DNA from: Chloroflexota bacterium
Lineage (GTDB): Bacteria; Chloroflexota; JAJPGV01
Direction: 5' to 3'
Length of the DNA stretch: 64,000 nt
NCBI GenBank assembly: GCA_021325635.1
Contig: JAJPGV010000023.1
Span: forward strand, 1 to 64,000
Below, piece after piece: positions 49,443-58,554 of this stretch (positions within the stretch are counted from its first letter, which is position 1; the number at the start of each line of letters is the position of its first letter). A model generated the notes under the pieces. The model was given only the letters and a program-made list of their open reading frames with translations, did not search any database and was not told the DNA's origin. Position numbers and translations under genes: made by a program.

Positions 49443-52400
49443 CTAAGCGAGCTCGGGGCCGGAGGTCACGTCTTCGGGCTGGGCAGAGCGAGTGACGCGC
49501 TGCGGCTTGATGCCGTTGTGCAAAGCGCCGCCGTTCTGGCTGGGGTGGGCGATGGCCAGCTCTTCGGGAGTCAGCTGGCGCGGCTTGGTGAAGCGCCTGA
49601 CGAAGCGCAGCAAGGCGGACTGCACGTCGTCGAAGATGGTGTACATCGACGGCACGAACACGAGCGTCAGCAGCGTGGACGTGATAAGGCCGCCGATGAG
49701 CACGACGGCGGCCGCTTTCAACAGCTCCGATCCCTCTTCGAAGCCGGAGGCGATGGGCAGCAGGGCGACGATGATCGACATCGTGGTCATGACGATGGGG
49801 CGCAGCCGTGTAGGGCCGGCCTCCAGGAGCGCTTCCGTCCGGGGCAGGCCGCGCTTCCGCAAGGTATCGGTGTAGTCGACCAGCAGGATGGCGTTCTTCC
49901 CCACCAGCCCGATGAGCAGGGTGAAGCCAAGCAGCGAGAAGAGGGTGAACGGCGTAACGGTAATGGCCATTGCGCCCAGGGAGCCGACGACTGCCAACGG
50001 CAGCGACATCATGACCGCCAGCGGGAGGGTCACCGATCCGAACAGCATCAGCATGAGCACGTAGATCAGCAGGATGCCGATGGCGCTGGCTTTGTAGATG
50101 TCGCTGAAGGCGCTGCCGCCCTGCTGCGCCTGCCCGAAATACTGAATCGAATAGCCCGGCGGAAGCGGGATCTTGGCGACGTTCGCTTCCACCTCGCGCT
50201 GCACGTCGCCTACCAGCCGGCCAGACGTCGAGGCATTGACGATAACCGAGCGGTCGCGGTTCACGTGGTCGATCTCGGTTGGGGCGCTGCTGGTCTGGAT
50301 GTCGCCCACCTGCCCCAGCGACACAATCGTGCCTTTGTTGGTCAGCAGCGGCAAGCCGGCCAGGTTGTCCGGGGAAGCTCGGAACGCATCGTCGGCCAGG
50401 AGCCTGATGTCGACGTCGTCCTGCCCCGGGCGGCGAAACTTGCTGACGACCTGTCCGTCGACGCCGATGCGCAGGGCGGTCGCGGCTTGCTGGGCCGTCA
50501 CGCCCAGGTCGGCGGCCCGGTCACGGTTGACGTGCACGACGAACTGCGTCTGCACGTTCTCATTGGCGTTGTTGATGTCCACTGCCCCGGGCACGCTCTT
50601 GACGGCGGCAGTGACCTGGTCCACGAGGTTGTTCAAGACGTCCGGGTTGGGTCCGCGCACGGCCACCTGGATCGGCTGTGTGCCGAAACCTCCGAAGCCG
50701 AAGGCGTTCTGCAGGCCGGTGCGGATCTTGAGCCCCGGAATGCCGTCGGCCAGCTTGGCTCCCATATCGTCCGCCACCTGGGCGGCGCTGCGAGCTCGCG
50801 AACCCGGGGGCGAGAGGAGGATGCGCATGAGCGCGGTGTCCCCGGTTGGGGTAACCGAGCTGCCGTTGCCCAGGCTGGCTCCGACGATCGAGTTGACCTG
50901 CTTCACCTCGGAATAGCGTTTGACGCGGGCCTCCAGCTCACGCACCACCCCATCAGTCTGAGCGAGGGTCGTGGCGGGGGGCATGATGATGGTGAGATCG
51001 ACCTCGCTCTGGTCGCCGCTGGGGAAGATGTCGAAGCCGATGCGGCCGGTCGCCAGTGTGGACAGCCCGATCACGAGGCTGAGCAGTCCGATGCCGACGA
51101 CCACCCAGCGCATACCGCGCCGGTGGAGGACCCTTCGGAGCAGCCGGCGGTAATAGCCTGCGAGGCTTTCGAACTTGCGGTCCCATACCTGGCCAAAGCG
51201 GGTCAACGGTCCAACTCGCTCCGGCGTGTCGCTTTCGGCATGCAGGAAACGGCTGGCAAGCAGTGGCGTCAGGGTGAAGGACACGATCAGCGACGTCAGC
51301 GTGGCGCAGGTAATGACCAGCGCGAACGGCCGGATGAACTCGCCCGCGATTCCCGGGATCAGGGCAATGGGCAGATACACCGCAACGTCGACCATGGTGA
51401 TGGTGATGGCGGCCAGGCCGATCTCGCTGCGGCCGTTGATCGCCGCCACCCAGGGCGGCTCGCCCAGACCCATGTGGCGGTAGATGTTCTCCAGCACCAC
51501 GATGCTGTCGTCTACCAGGATGCCCACCGACAGCGTCAGGGCCAGCATAGAGAACAGGTTCAGGTTCATGCCCAGCAGGTTCATCATCCCGAAGGTGGTC
51601 AGCACCGACGTGGGGATCGAGACCAGGACGATGAGTGTGCTGCGCCAGGTGTGCAGGAACAACAGCAGAATCAGGCCGGTGAACAGCACCGCTTCGCCCA
51701 GCGTGTTCTGGATGGTGTTGAAGGACTGCTGAGTGTACAGGGCGATGTCGTAGGCGACGTCGAAGTGCATGCCCTGCGGCAGCGAGGGCTGAAGCTGAGC
51801 GATCACCTTACGGATGTCACTGGACACGCTGAGGCTGCTGGCCGACGCCAGTTTGGTAACGGTCAGCGAGACCGAAGGTGCGCCGTCGACCCGGCTGATG
51901 GTGGTCGTCTTCTTAAAGGTGTCCTGCACGGTGGCGACATCCTTGACGTACACCGGTCCCCCGGTCGTGTCGGCCACCACGATCTGCTCTAACTGGGCCG
52001 GCGTCTGCACCAGCCCACTGAGCCGCACGTTGACGTCCTTGGTAGCCGACGTCAGCGAGCCCGCCGGCATCTCCAGCTGCTCGGACTGCAGCGCTTGCTG
52101 CAACGAGTTCAAGCCCAGGCCGTGCGCCTGCAGCTTGTCAAGGTCGGCTTTGACCTGAACCTCGCGCGTCGGCCCGCCCTGAAGGGCAACTGAGGCGACG
52201 CCGGACACCGCTTCGAATGGCCGCTGAACCCGGTCTTTGGCCACCTGCTGGATCTGGTCGATGGGCTGTGTCCCCGACAGCGTGACCACGATGACTGGAA
52301 TCTGGCTGGTGTTGAAGGTGGCGATAGACGGCGGATCCGCTTCCGAGGGCAGCGTGTTTCGAGCCGAGTTCACCGCCCGCTCTACGTCGACGGGCACCAG

Positions 52401-52706
52401 CTCCGAGTTGGCCGCCGTGGTGAATTGCACCGAGATCACCGAGATCCCTTCGTTGGAGAACGACTGGATCTGGTCGATGTTGGGCAGGCTCGATACCGCG
52501 TCTTCGATGGGCTTGGTGATCTGCGACTCGATCGTTTGGGGGTCAGCGCCGGCATCGGTGGTGACGATGGTCACGCCCGGGAAGCTGATGTTGGGCACCA
52601 CGCCGATGCCCATGCTGCGATAGGAGTACAGGCCGAAGCAGGCCAGCACGATGGCCACGGCGGTGACCACGAGGGGATTTCGCAGCGAGAATTGGGTGAG
52701 CTTCAC
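49443..52706 (-). CDS. RND-family efflux transporter (AcrB/HAE1-like)
   Basis: This proton-driven efflux pump has 1087 residues and about 12 helices in two repeats with large extracytoplasmic loops. Typical parts are NPLVVTAVAIVLACFGLYSY, the helix-4 LTLSVGILVDDSIVVLEN with the paired Asp, and in the second half GLVGKNAILLVDYTDTLR. GTG 52706 lies 3 nt after the adaptor stop. No outer-membrane TolC gene is in the window, so the complex may be bipartite. Confidence 0.92.
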   Translation of the reverse strand: MKLTQFSLRNPLVVTAVAIVLACFGLYSYRSMGIGVVPNISFPGVTIVTTDAGADPQTIESQITKPIEDAVSSLPNIDQIQSFSNEGISVISVQFTTAANSELVPVDVERAVNSARNTLPSEADPPSIATFNTSQIPVIVVTLSGTQPIDQIQQVAKDRVQRPFEAVSGVASVALQGGPTREVQVKADLDKLQAHGLGLNSLQQALQSEQLEMPAGSLTSATKDVNVRLSGLVQTPAQLEQIVVADTTGGPVYVKDVATVQDTFKKTTTISRVDGAPSVSLTVTKLASASSLSVSSDIRKVIAQLQPSLPQGMHFDVAYDIALYTQQSFNTIQNTLGEAVLFTGLILLLFLHTWRSTLIVLVSIPTSVLTTFGMMNLLGMNLNLFSMLALTLSVGILVDDSIVVLENIYRHMGLGEPPWVAAINGRSEIGLAAITITMVDVAVYLPIALIPGIAGEFIRPFALVITCATLTSLIVSFTLTPLLASRFLHAESDTPERVGPLTRFGQVWDRKFESLAGYYRRLLRRVLHRRGMRWVVVGIGLLSLVIGLSTLATGRIGFDIFPSGDQSEVDLTIIMPPATTLAQTDGVVRELEARVKRYSEVKQVNSIVGASLGNGSSVTPTGDTALMRILLSPPGSRARSAAQVADDMGAKLADGIPGLKIRTGLQNAFGFGGFGTQPIQVAVRGPNPDVLNNLVDQVTAAVKSVPGAVDINNANENVQTQFVVHVNRDRAADLGVTAQQAATALRIGVDGQVVSKFRRPGQDDVDIRLLADDAFRASPDNLAGLPLLTNKGTIVSLGQVGDIQTSSAPTEIDHVNRDRSVIVNASTSGRLVGDVQREVEANVAKIPLPPGYSIQYFGQAQQGGSAFSDIYKASAIGILLIYVLMLMLFGSVTLPLAVMMSLPLAVVGSLGAMAITVTPFTLFSLLGFTLLIGLVGKNAILLVDYTDTLRKRGLPRTEALLEAGPTRLRPIVMTTMSIIVALLPIASGFEEGSELLKAAAVVLIGGLITSTLLTLVFVPSMYTIFDDVQSALLRFVRRFTKPRQLTPEELAIAHPSQNGGALHNGIKPQRVTRSAQPEDVTSGPELA

Positions 52707-52709
52707 GCG

Positions 52710-54353
52710 TCAGCTCGCGGGAGCGGGCGGGATTGAGGCAGGCGTCACGGCATCGCCGTCGGCCAGGTTTACGGAGCCGGGCAGAATCACTCGATCTCCG
52801 GCCGCCAAGCCGCTCAGGATCTGGACGTTCTTATCGTCGCTGGCGCCGGTCTGGACCGGTTGGAGCTTGGCGTGTCCGCTGGCGTCGACGAACACCATGG
52901 TCTGGCCGCCGCGCTGGACGATTGCATCCTTGGGGATCAGCAGCGCGCTGGCCTGCTGCCCGGTCTGAACCTTCACCGTGGCGGACATGCCTGCCCGCAG
53001 CGGCGTGCCGGCTGCCAGGGGCGCAACCTTGATGGTGAACTTACGAGTCTTGGGATCGGCCGACGGCGAGACCAGGAGGACCTTGCCGTCGATGTCCTGC
53101 TGCGGCGCGGCCGCAATGCTGATCGAGGCCGGCTGGCCCTCTTTGAAGGTGGTCACCTGGCTCTCTTCGACTGCGCCATCCACCTCGAGGTCCGGGGACA
53201 GCAGCGTGGCGATAGGCGTGGTTGGGCCAACCAGGGAGCCCAGGGCGATGGGTACGTCGCTGATCACGCCGCTGGCGGGCGCCGCAATCGTGGCGTCACT
53301 GGCCGCGGTTTGGGCAGACTGCAGCCCCGCCTTGGCCACGTCCACGGCTGCTCGGGCCTGGGCGATGTCCTCGCCGGTGTAAGGCTTCGCGGCCTTCGCG
53401 GAGATAGCTTGCTGAGCGTTGCCCTGCTGCTGCGCCTGCTGCACCTGTGATTCGGCGGCCGTCACCGCCTGCTGCAGCTGTGCGATGTCCTCGGGTCGGT
53501 TGGGCTGTTTAGCCAGGGCGAGGGCCTGCTGATCGGCGTCGACCGCTGCCTTCGCCTGGGCGACATCTTCAGGTCGCGGAGGCGCGGTCAGCTTGTCCAG
53601 GGCGGTGTTTGCCTGGTCGATGGCCGTCTGATCGACGGTGAGCGCGGCCTCACGCTGCTCCTTGCTCATGATTCCTTGGGCTACCTGGCGGTCATAGGTC
53701 GTCTGGTCGGCAAAGAGCTTGTCTTTGGCCTGCTCGACCGCCAGCCGCGCGTTGGTAACGTCCTGCTGGGTGGGGCCGTTCTGCAGCTTGTTCAGCGCGG
53801 CCGTATCCGCGTTCAGCTTCGCCTGCGCCTGCTGCACAGCCTCCGGCCGGCCGCCGGCTTGAGCGGCCGCCAGCTTTTGCTTGGACGATTCCAGGCTGGC
53901 TTGAGCCTGCGAGACTCCGGCCTGTGCCGCGGCTGCATTCGCCTGCGCTGCCGCCACGTCCTCGGGCCGCGCGCCTGCCAGCAGGCTGTTCAGCTTGGCC
54001 TGCGCGGAGGTGAGGTTCGCCTGTGCCTGGGCTACCTGGTCATCCAGAGAGCGATGATCGATCACCGCCAGCACGTCGCCCTGGTTCACCTGCTGTCCTT
54101 GCTGGACACGGAGATCGACGATCTGGCCCTGGGTCTTGGGCAGCACGGTAACTGTCCAGCGGGGGACGACGCTGCCGCTCATGCTGGCCACGGACGAGAT
54201 CGCGCCTTGAGACACCCCCGCCTCCGCGACGGTGATGGTGGTGGTGGGCCGCTGGCTGGCGGTGCCCGGCTGGGCGCCGCAAGCGGCCAGCAGCGATATG
54301 AGTCCGAGGCCCGCCAGCCGCGGGCCGTGCGAACGGAGGGAAACAAGCTTCAT
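52710..54353 (-). CDS. RND efflux periplasmic adaptor lipoprotein
   Basis: This membrane-fusion protein (547 residues) has a lipoprotein signal ending LLAAC. The lipoyl halves are GQIVDLRVQQGQQVNQGDVLAVID and ATIAAPASGVISDVPIALG, with a beta-barrel domain at the C-terminus. The alpha-hairpin is unusually long (about 270 residues) and built from six related segments such as RPEDVAAAQA, RPEDVAQAKA and GEDIAQARA. ATG 54353 has an AGGA site. It is the first gene of the pump operon. Confidence 0.88.
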   Translation of the reverse strand: MKLVSLRSHGPRLAGLGLISLLAACGAQPGTASQRPTTTITVAEAGVSQGAISSVASMSGSVVPRWTVTVLPKTQGQIVDLRVQQGQQVNQGDVLAVIDHRSLDDQVAQAQANLTSAQAKLNSLLAGARPEDVAAAQANAAAAQAGVSQAQASLESSKQKLAAAQAGGRPEAVQQAQAKLNADTAALNKLQNGPTQQDVTNARLAVEQAKDKLFADQTTYDRQVAQGIMSKEQREAALTVDQTAIDQANTALDKLTAPPRPEDVAQAKAAVDADQQALALAKQPNRPEDIAQLQQAVTAAESQVQQAQQQGNAQQAISAKAAKPYTGEDIAQARAAVDVAKAGLQSAQTAASDATIAAPASGVISDVPIALGSLVGPTTPIATLLSPDLEVDGAVEESQVTTFKEGQPASISIAAAPQQDIDGKVLLVSPSADPKTRKFTIKVAPLAAGTPLRAGMSATVKVQTGQQASALLIPKDAIVQRGGQTMVFVDASGHAKLQPVQTGASDDKNVQILSGLAAGDRVILPGSVNLADGDAVTPASIPPAPAS

Positions 54354-54546
54354 GGCATTCCTATGCGGGGTGCGTTGGCTGTCGCAGACATTGGACGTGC
54401 CGCTTCCGTCCGAAGTTGCAGCACCGCGGCCCTCAGTTTTGTGACACCTGTCGGGCGCTCGGCTGGTTGGCCCGGCCCCCGCCGGCAAAACTACCTTAGC
54501 ATCGACACGATGCGGCTGCCGCCACTCCTCGGGGCAGCTCTGCCAC

Positions 54547-54552
54547 TACCAT
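54547..54552 (+). promoter_or_regulatory. -10 hexamer of the aminotransferase gene, leaderless spacing
   Basis: TACCAT is followed by exactly 7 nt and then ATG 54560, the same geometry as at recJ. No Shine-Dalgarno lies upstream of the ATG. Confidence 0.4.
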
Positions 54553-54559
54553 TGGCGCC

Positions 54560-55732
54560 ATGCCGCACATCTCGGACAAAGCCAGCCGGTTCACTGAGTC
54601 AGTTATCCGCGACATGACCAGGCAGGTGCTCGAGTACCACGGCACAAAGGGCGTGAACCTGGCCCAGGGCTTTCCGGATTTTCCGGCCCCGGCGGAGATC
54701 AAGGCGGCGGCCTGCGCGGCCATCGAGGACGATTTCAATCAGTACGCCATCACCTGGGGTCAGCCTCCGCTGCGACGTGCGATCGCTGCCAAGCTGACGG
54801 CGGCCTGGGGCAGGGCGGTGGACCCCGAGCGCGAGATCACGGTGTGCTGCGGCGCCACCGAAACCATGCTGGCGTCGATCATGGCGATCATCGACCCCGG
54901 CGACGAGGTTATCTGCTTTTCCCCTTTCTATGAGAACTATGGTCCGGACTGCATCCTGTCCGGCGCCACGCCTCGCTACGTCACGCTGCATGAGCCGGAC
55001 TGGTCGATCGACCCGCAGGAGGTGGCGGCCGCGTTCAACGGCCGAACGCGCGGCATCATCGTCAATACGCCCCACAATCCGACCGGCAAGGTCTACAGCC
55101 GCGCCGAGCTGGAGCTCATCGCGCGCCTGTGCGTCGAGCACGACGTCGTGGCCTTCACCGACGAGATCTACGAGCACCTGGTGTACGAGGGCGAGCACGT
55201 CAGCATGGCCACTCTGCCTGGTATGGCCGAACGGACGGTGACCATCAGCGGCCTGTCCAAGACCTTCAGCGTGACCGGCTGGCGCCTGGGCTACGCAGTC
55301 GCCTGTCCGCAGCTGACCGACGGCATCCGCAAGGTGCATGACTTCATGACGGTGGGCGCGGCCGCGCCGCTGCAGATGGCGGCGGCGGTGGCGCTGCAGC
55401 TGCCTAGCAGCTACTACTCGAGTCTCCTGGCGGGCTACCGCGAGCGCCGGGCCTTCCTGCTGGATCTGCTGCCGGGGTTGGGATTCCGCGTATTCGAGCC
55501 TGCCGGGGCGTATTACGTGATGACCGACATCGCCTCCTTCGGCTACGCCAGCGACGTCGAGTTCGCCACCTACCTGGTTCGGGAGATTGGCGTAGCGACC
55601 GTGCCGGGCAGCAGCTTCTATCACGATCCCACGCTCGGCCGGAGCAAGATCCGCTTCGCTTTTCCCAAGAAGATGGAAACCCTGCGCCGGGCCGCCGAGC
55701 TCCTGCAGAAGGTGCGCCCGAAGGTAGGCTAG
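54560..55732 (+). CDS. PLP-dependent aminotransferase (class I/II)
   Basis: This fold-type I aminotransferase has 390 residues. Its features are NLAQGFPDFPAP, NTPHNPTGKV, the Asp in AFTDEIYEHLVYEG, the PLP Lys in SGLSKTFSVTGWR and the late Arg in KIRFAFPK. It resembles the kynurenine/methionine aminotransferase (YbdL/KAT) group, with a broad keto-acid acceptor range. Its end overlaps the convergent HAD gene by 4 nt. Confidence 0.9.
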   Translation: MPHISDKASRFTESVIRDMTRQVLEYHGTKGVNLAQGFPDFPAPAEIKAAACAAIEDDFNQYAITWGQPPLRRAIAAKLTAAWGRAVDPEREITVCCGATETMLASIMAIIDPGDEVICFSPFYENYGPDCILSGATPRYVTLHEPDWSIDPQEVAAAFNGRTRGIIVNTPHNPTGKVYSRAELELIARLCVEHDVVAFTDEIYEHLVYEGEHVSMATLPGMAERTVTISGLSKTFSVTGWRLGYAVACPQLTDGIRKVHDFMTVGAAAPLQMAAAVALQLPSSYYSSLLAGYRERRAFLLDLLPGLGFRVFEPAGAYYVMTDIASFGYASDVEFATYLVREIGVATVPGSSFYHDPTLGRSKIRFAFPKKMETLRRAAELLQKVRPKVG

Positions 55733-56397
55733 GGCCTTAAAGGCCCTCCGGGCACCAATCGGTCGAAGGCATCCTCGGACAGCTCGTCCAGGCTGTCCAC
55801 GCCGATTTCGGCCGACGCGCTGGCGCGCCGCACGCCCACCGTCCGAAAGCGCGCCGAGCGTGCGCCTTCCACGGCGTCGGGAGCGTCTTCCACCACCACG
55901 CATCGCTCGGGTGGGACCTGCAGACTGGTGGCAGCGGCCAGGAAGACTTCCGGATCCGGCTTGCCCCTGGCCACGTCGGCGCCGCTGATCACCCGCTCGA
56001 AGTAGGGCCTGGTGTGGGTGACCTCGAGGACCAGCTCCAGGTTTTCGGGCGGCGCGGATGAGCCGATGGCCTGCCGCCAGCCGCCGGCGCGGAGTCGGTC
56101 CAACCAGTCGGCAACGCCCCGGAGTAGCTCGAGGCCCCCGGCCCGAACCTGCTGGCGGTAGTCCTCCTCCTTGCGCCGGGCCACCTGTTCGATGGTCTGT
56201 GGCGACACCTGAGGGCCCAGCAGCATGCGCATGATGCTGTCGTTGCGCAGTCCGAAGGTGCGGGCAAAGTCCCCGTCGGTGAAGTCGTAGCCTACCTCGG
56301 CCAGCGCCCGCCTCCACGCGGCCCGATGGTACTCAGAGGAGTCGACCAGGGTGCCGTCGACGTCCCAGATAACGGCTCGTGGCGGGAGCTGGCGCGT
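55729..56397 (-). CDS. HAD-family phosphatase/phosphomutase without a canonical start
   Basis: This HAD hydrolase resembles beta-phosphoglucomutases. Motif I is VIWDVDGTLVDSS, motif II is in AIGSSAPPEN, the Lys is in GKPDPEVFL and the acidic motif IV is CVVVEDAPDAVEGA. The only early ATG (56232) would delete motif I, so it cannot be the true start. The open frame begins right after the sortase TAG (56398-56400), and the codons before motif I are ACG CGC CAG CTC CCG CCA CGA GCC GTT ATC, with no ATG, GTG or TTG. The coordinates span this open frame. Rare-codon initiation, reinitiation after the sortase stop, or a sequence error are all possible. Confidence 0.75.
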   Translation of the reverse strand, partial: TRQLPPRAVIWDVDGTLVDSSEYHRAAWRRALAEVGYDFTDGDFARTFGLRNDSIMRMLLGPQVSPQTIEQVARRKEEDYRQQVRAGGLELLRGVADWLDRLRAGGWRQAIGSSAPPENLELVLEVTHTRPYFERVISGADVARGKPDPEVFLAAATSLQVPPERCVVVEDAPDAVEGARSARFRTVGVRRASASAEIGVDSLDELSEDAFDRLVPGGPLRP

Positions 56398-57096
56398 CTA
56401 GCTCACCAATCGCGTGTAGACGACGAGCCGCTTGTCGTAGTTCATGGTGCCGCGGTCGAACACCCCATTGCAGGTGACGAGGTTGAGCATGGGTGGATCG
56501 GCCGGGCCGAAGATGCGATCGATCGGCGCGCGGTCGAAGGGGTAGACCTCGCTGCCGATCACCTGGAAGGTCATTTGGGCGCCGCCTTCGGTCTTGACCA
56601 GCACCTTATCCGCCGGCTTCAGCTTGTTCAGGTCCCAGAACACCGCTCGCCCGGTGGTCGAGTCCAGGTGGCCGGCAACCACGGCCGAGCCCTTCTCCCC
56701 CGGCCGGTAGCCCAGGTCGAACCAGCCTACGTCCTCCCACTGCCGCGGGACGTCCATGGCGCCGTCGGGTGTCTTGCCAACCTGCTCGACCACGGCATCG
56801 ACCTTGATGGCGGGAATGACGAGCTCTTTGGGCAGGGGCGGCCGCGCCGGCGCAGGACTGGCGGCGACAGCCGAGGCGCGAACCGAAGCGGCGCTGCCGG
56901 TCGCGGCCGGCGAGGCCGTGGGCGCGACCGACGCTGCCGGCGCCGACGGAGCGGCGGCATCCGTATGGCTCGCCGGTGGTACCGTCGAGGCGCCAGCCGG
57001 GCTATTTGCGGCTGGGCCGCCGCAGCCAACGAGCAGCGCCGCAGCCAGGACGCACAGGGCCGGCCAGGTGTTGGAGCGCGAGCCAAAACGTGCCAT
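56398..57096 (-). CDS. Sortase (class E/F-like) with lipoprotein signal
   Basis: This sortase-fold transpeptidase has 232 residues. The catalytic His is in VVAGHLDS, Cys in LNLVTCNGVF and Arg in the C-terminal VVYTRLVS. Instead of the usual single N-terminal membrane anchor it has a lipoprotein signal ending LLVGC, then an Ala/Ser/Pro linker of about 70 residues. The ATG at 57096 begins the signal; the longer open frame upstream is unlikely. No LPxTG-type substrate was found in the window. Confidence 0.85.
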   Translation of the reverse strand: MARFGSRSNTWPALCVLAAALLVGCGGPAANSPAGASTVPPASHTDAAAPSAPAASVAPTASPAATGSAASVRASAVAASPAPARPPLPKELVIPAIKVDAVVEQVGKTPDGAMDVPRQWEDVGWFDLGYRPGEKGSAVVAGHLDSTTGRAVFWDLNKLKPADKVLVKTEGGAQMTFQVIGSEVYPFDRAPIDRIFGPADPPMLNLVTCNGVFDRGTMNYDKRLVVYTRLVS

Positions 57097-57148
57097 AGGT
57101 AACCTGCCGACTAGTCTAGCGAGCAGCGTGCCGGAGGTGGCCAGCGAC

Positions 57149-57183
57149 AATTCCGACACGGAAGGTCGGGAATTTGGTATGCT
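57149..57183 (+). promoter_or_regulatory. Rrf2/suf promoter with overlapping dyad
   Basis: AATTCCGA (57149-57156) and TCGGGAATT (57166-57174) form an inverted repeat with one extra base. An extended -10, TG-n-TATGCT (57175-57183), follows at once. A second weaker dyad (GAGTCGGATT with AATCCGGCACTC) lies at about 57197-57236. The arrangement suits repression by the Rrf2 regulator encoded next. Confidence 0.4.
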
Positions 57184-57259
57184 TTTCCTAGCGGTCGAGT
57201 CGGATTTTCGGGTGGAGCTGTCTGAATCCGGCACTCCAAACCGCGGAGCTTATGCGGGA

Positions 57260-57742
57260 ATGAGAATCTCTTCTAAAGGGCACTACGGGCTGCTGGCTGT
57301 GGCCGAGCTCGCCCGTCACTACGACGACGGGCTGGTGTCGCTGGCCGAGATCGCGCAGGCCGAACATCTGCCGCTGCCCTACCTGGAGCAGATCATCGCG
57401 CCGCTGCGCATGGCAGGCATCGTGGAAGCCACGCGCGGCTTGCACGGCGGTTACCGCCTGGCGCGAGATCCCTCGCAGGTGAGCGTGGGAGACGTCGTAC
57501 GCTGGCTCGAAGGGCCAATCGCCCTGGTGGAGTGCACCACCGAGGGCTACGTCAGCGGCAGCTGCGAGCGCGAGACAGGGTGCACCTCGCGCGGCGTTTG
57601 GAAGCAGGTGTCGGACGCGATCAACGATGTGCTCAACACCTTGAGCCTGGCCGACCTGATAGCGAACGAAGCCGCACAGGCCGAGCGCGACAGGCGTTTC
57701 GTCACCATCAGCGCTTCAGCGCAGGCGGTGCCGGCCCTATGA
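57260..57742 (+). CDS. Rrf2-family [2Fe-2S] transcriptional regulator of the suf operon
   Basis: This 160-residue protein has the Rrf2 winged helix (RISSKGHYGLLAVAELA, LEQIIAPLRMAGIVEATRGLHGGYRLA). Three cysteines sit in CTTEGYVSGSCERETGC with spacing x9 and x5 (IscR has x5 and x5). It probably senses iron-sulfur status or oxidative stress and controls the operon it heads. Its stop overlaps sufC as ATGA. Confidence 0.88.
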   Translation: MRISSKGHYGLLAVAELARHYDDGLVSLAEIAQAEHLPLPYLEQIIAPLRMAGIVEATRGLHGGYRLARDPSQVSVGDVVRWLEGPIALVECTTEGYVSGSCERETGCTSRGVWKQVSDAINDVLNTLSLADLIANEAAQAERDRRFVTISASAQAVPAL

Positions 57743-58521
57743 GCGAGCCATCCCTGCTGATCGACAACCTTCACGTCACGGTTGAGGGGCGGGAGATCCT
57801 GCGCGGCGTGAACCTCACTGTGCCGCGCGGCGAGACCCACGCGCTGATGGGCCCCAATGGCTCAGGCAAGAGCACGCTGGCATACACCCTCATGGGGCAT
57901 CCGAAATACAAGGTCACGGCCGGCAAGGTGCTGTGGAAGGGCCAGAGCCTGCTCGACCTGACGCCCGATCAGCGGGCGAAGAGCGGACTGTTCCTCGCGT
58001 TTCAGTACCCGGTTACCGTGCCTGGCGTGTCGATGGTCAACTTCCTGCGCCAGTCGCTTCGCGCCGTTCGGGGCAAGGAAGTTGCCGTGCGGGATTTCCG
58101 CAAGGACCTCAAGAGCGCCATGGACGTGCTCAAGATGGATAACCAGTTCGTCACCCGCTACCTGAACGACGGCTTCTCAGGAGGCGAGAAGAAGCGCGCC
58201 GAAATGCTGCAGATGGCCATGCTCAAACCGGAGATGGCCATCCTGGACGAGACCGATTCGGGCCTGGACATCGATGCTCTACGGATCGTGTCGGAAGGCG
58301 TCAACTCGCTGGCCGGGCCGGAGCTGGGCGTTCTGATCATCACCCATTACCAGCGCATCCTCAACTACATCAAGCCGCAGCACGTGCACGTGCTGTACCG
58401 AGGACGAGTCATCGTTTCGGGCGGCCCCGAGCTGGTGGGACGTCTGGAAAACGAGGGCTACGACAACATCATCAAGGAATTTGGGCCGGCGGACGACGAT
58501 GCGCCGCAGGCCGCGGCGTAG
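57739..58521 (+). CDS. sufC: Fe-S assembly ATPase SufC
   Basis: This is the ABC-type ATPase of the SufBCD scaffold (260 residues). Walker A is GPNGSGKSTLA, the signature is FSGGEKKRAEML and Walker B is MAILDETDSGLD, with the SufC-specific FQYPVTVPGVS between. It has no membrane partner. ATG 57739 is coupled to the regulator gene. Confidence 0.94.
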   Translation: MSEPSLLIDNLHVTVEGREILRGVNLTVPRGETHALMGPNGSGKSTLAYTLMGHPKYKVTAGKVLWKGQSLLDLTPDQRAKSGLFLAFQYPVTVPGVSMVNFLRQSLRAVRGKEVAVRDFRKDLKSAMDVLKMDNQFVTRYLNDGFSGGEKKRAEMLQMAMLKPEMAILDETDSGLDIDALRIVSEGVNSLAGPELGVLIITHYQRILNYIKPQHVHVLYRGRVIVSGGPELVGRLENEGYDNIIKEFGPADDDAPQAAA

Positions 58522-58554
58522 GTCGCGGTCAGCCCATCCTCAGGGGAACGAGAC

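Noticed and set aside
55729-57096. A sortase-HAD fusion made by TAG readthrough as the normal product
   Set aside because: The sortase ends at its natural C-terminus and acts outside the cell, while HAD phosphatases of this type act inside. Reinitiation, rare-codon start or a sequence error is more plausible.
57532-57739. Open frame upstream of sufC as a longer SufC N-terminus
   Set aside because: It overlaps the Rrf2 gene in another frame and has no homology character; ATG 57739 gives the standard SufC start.
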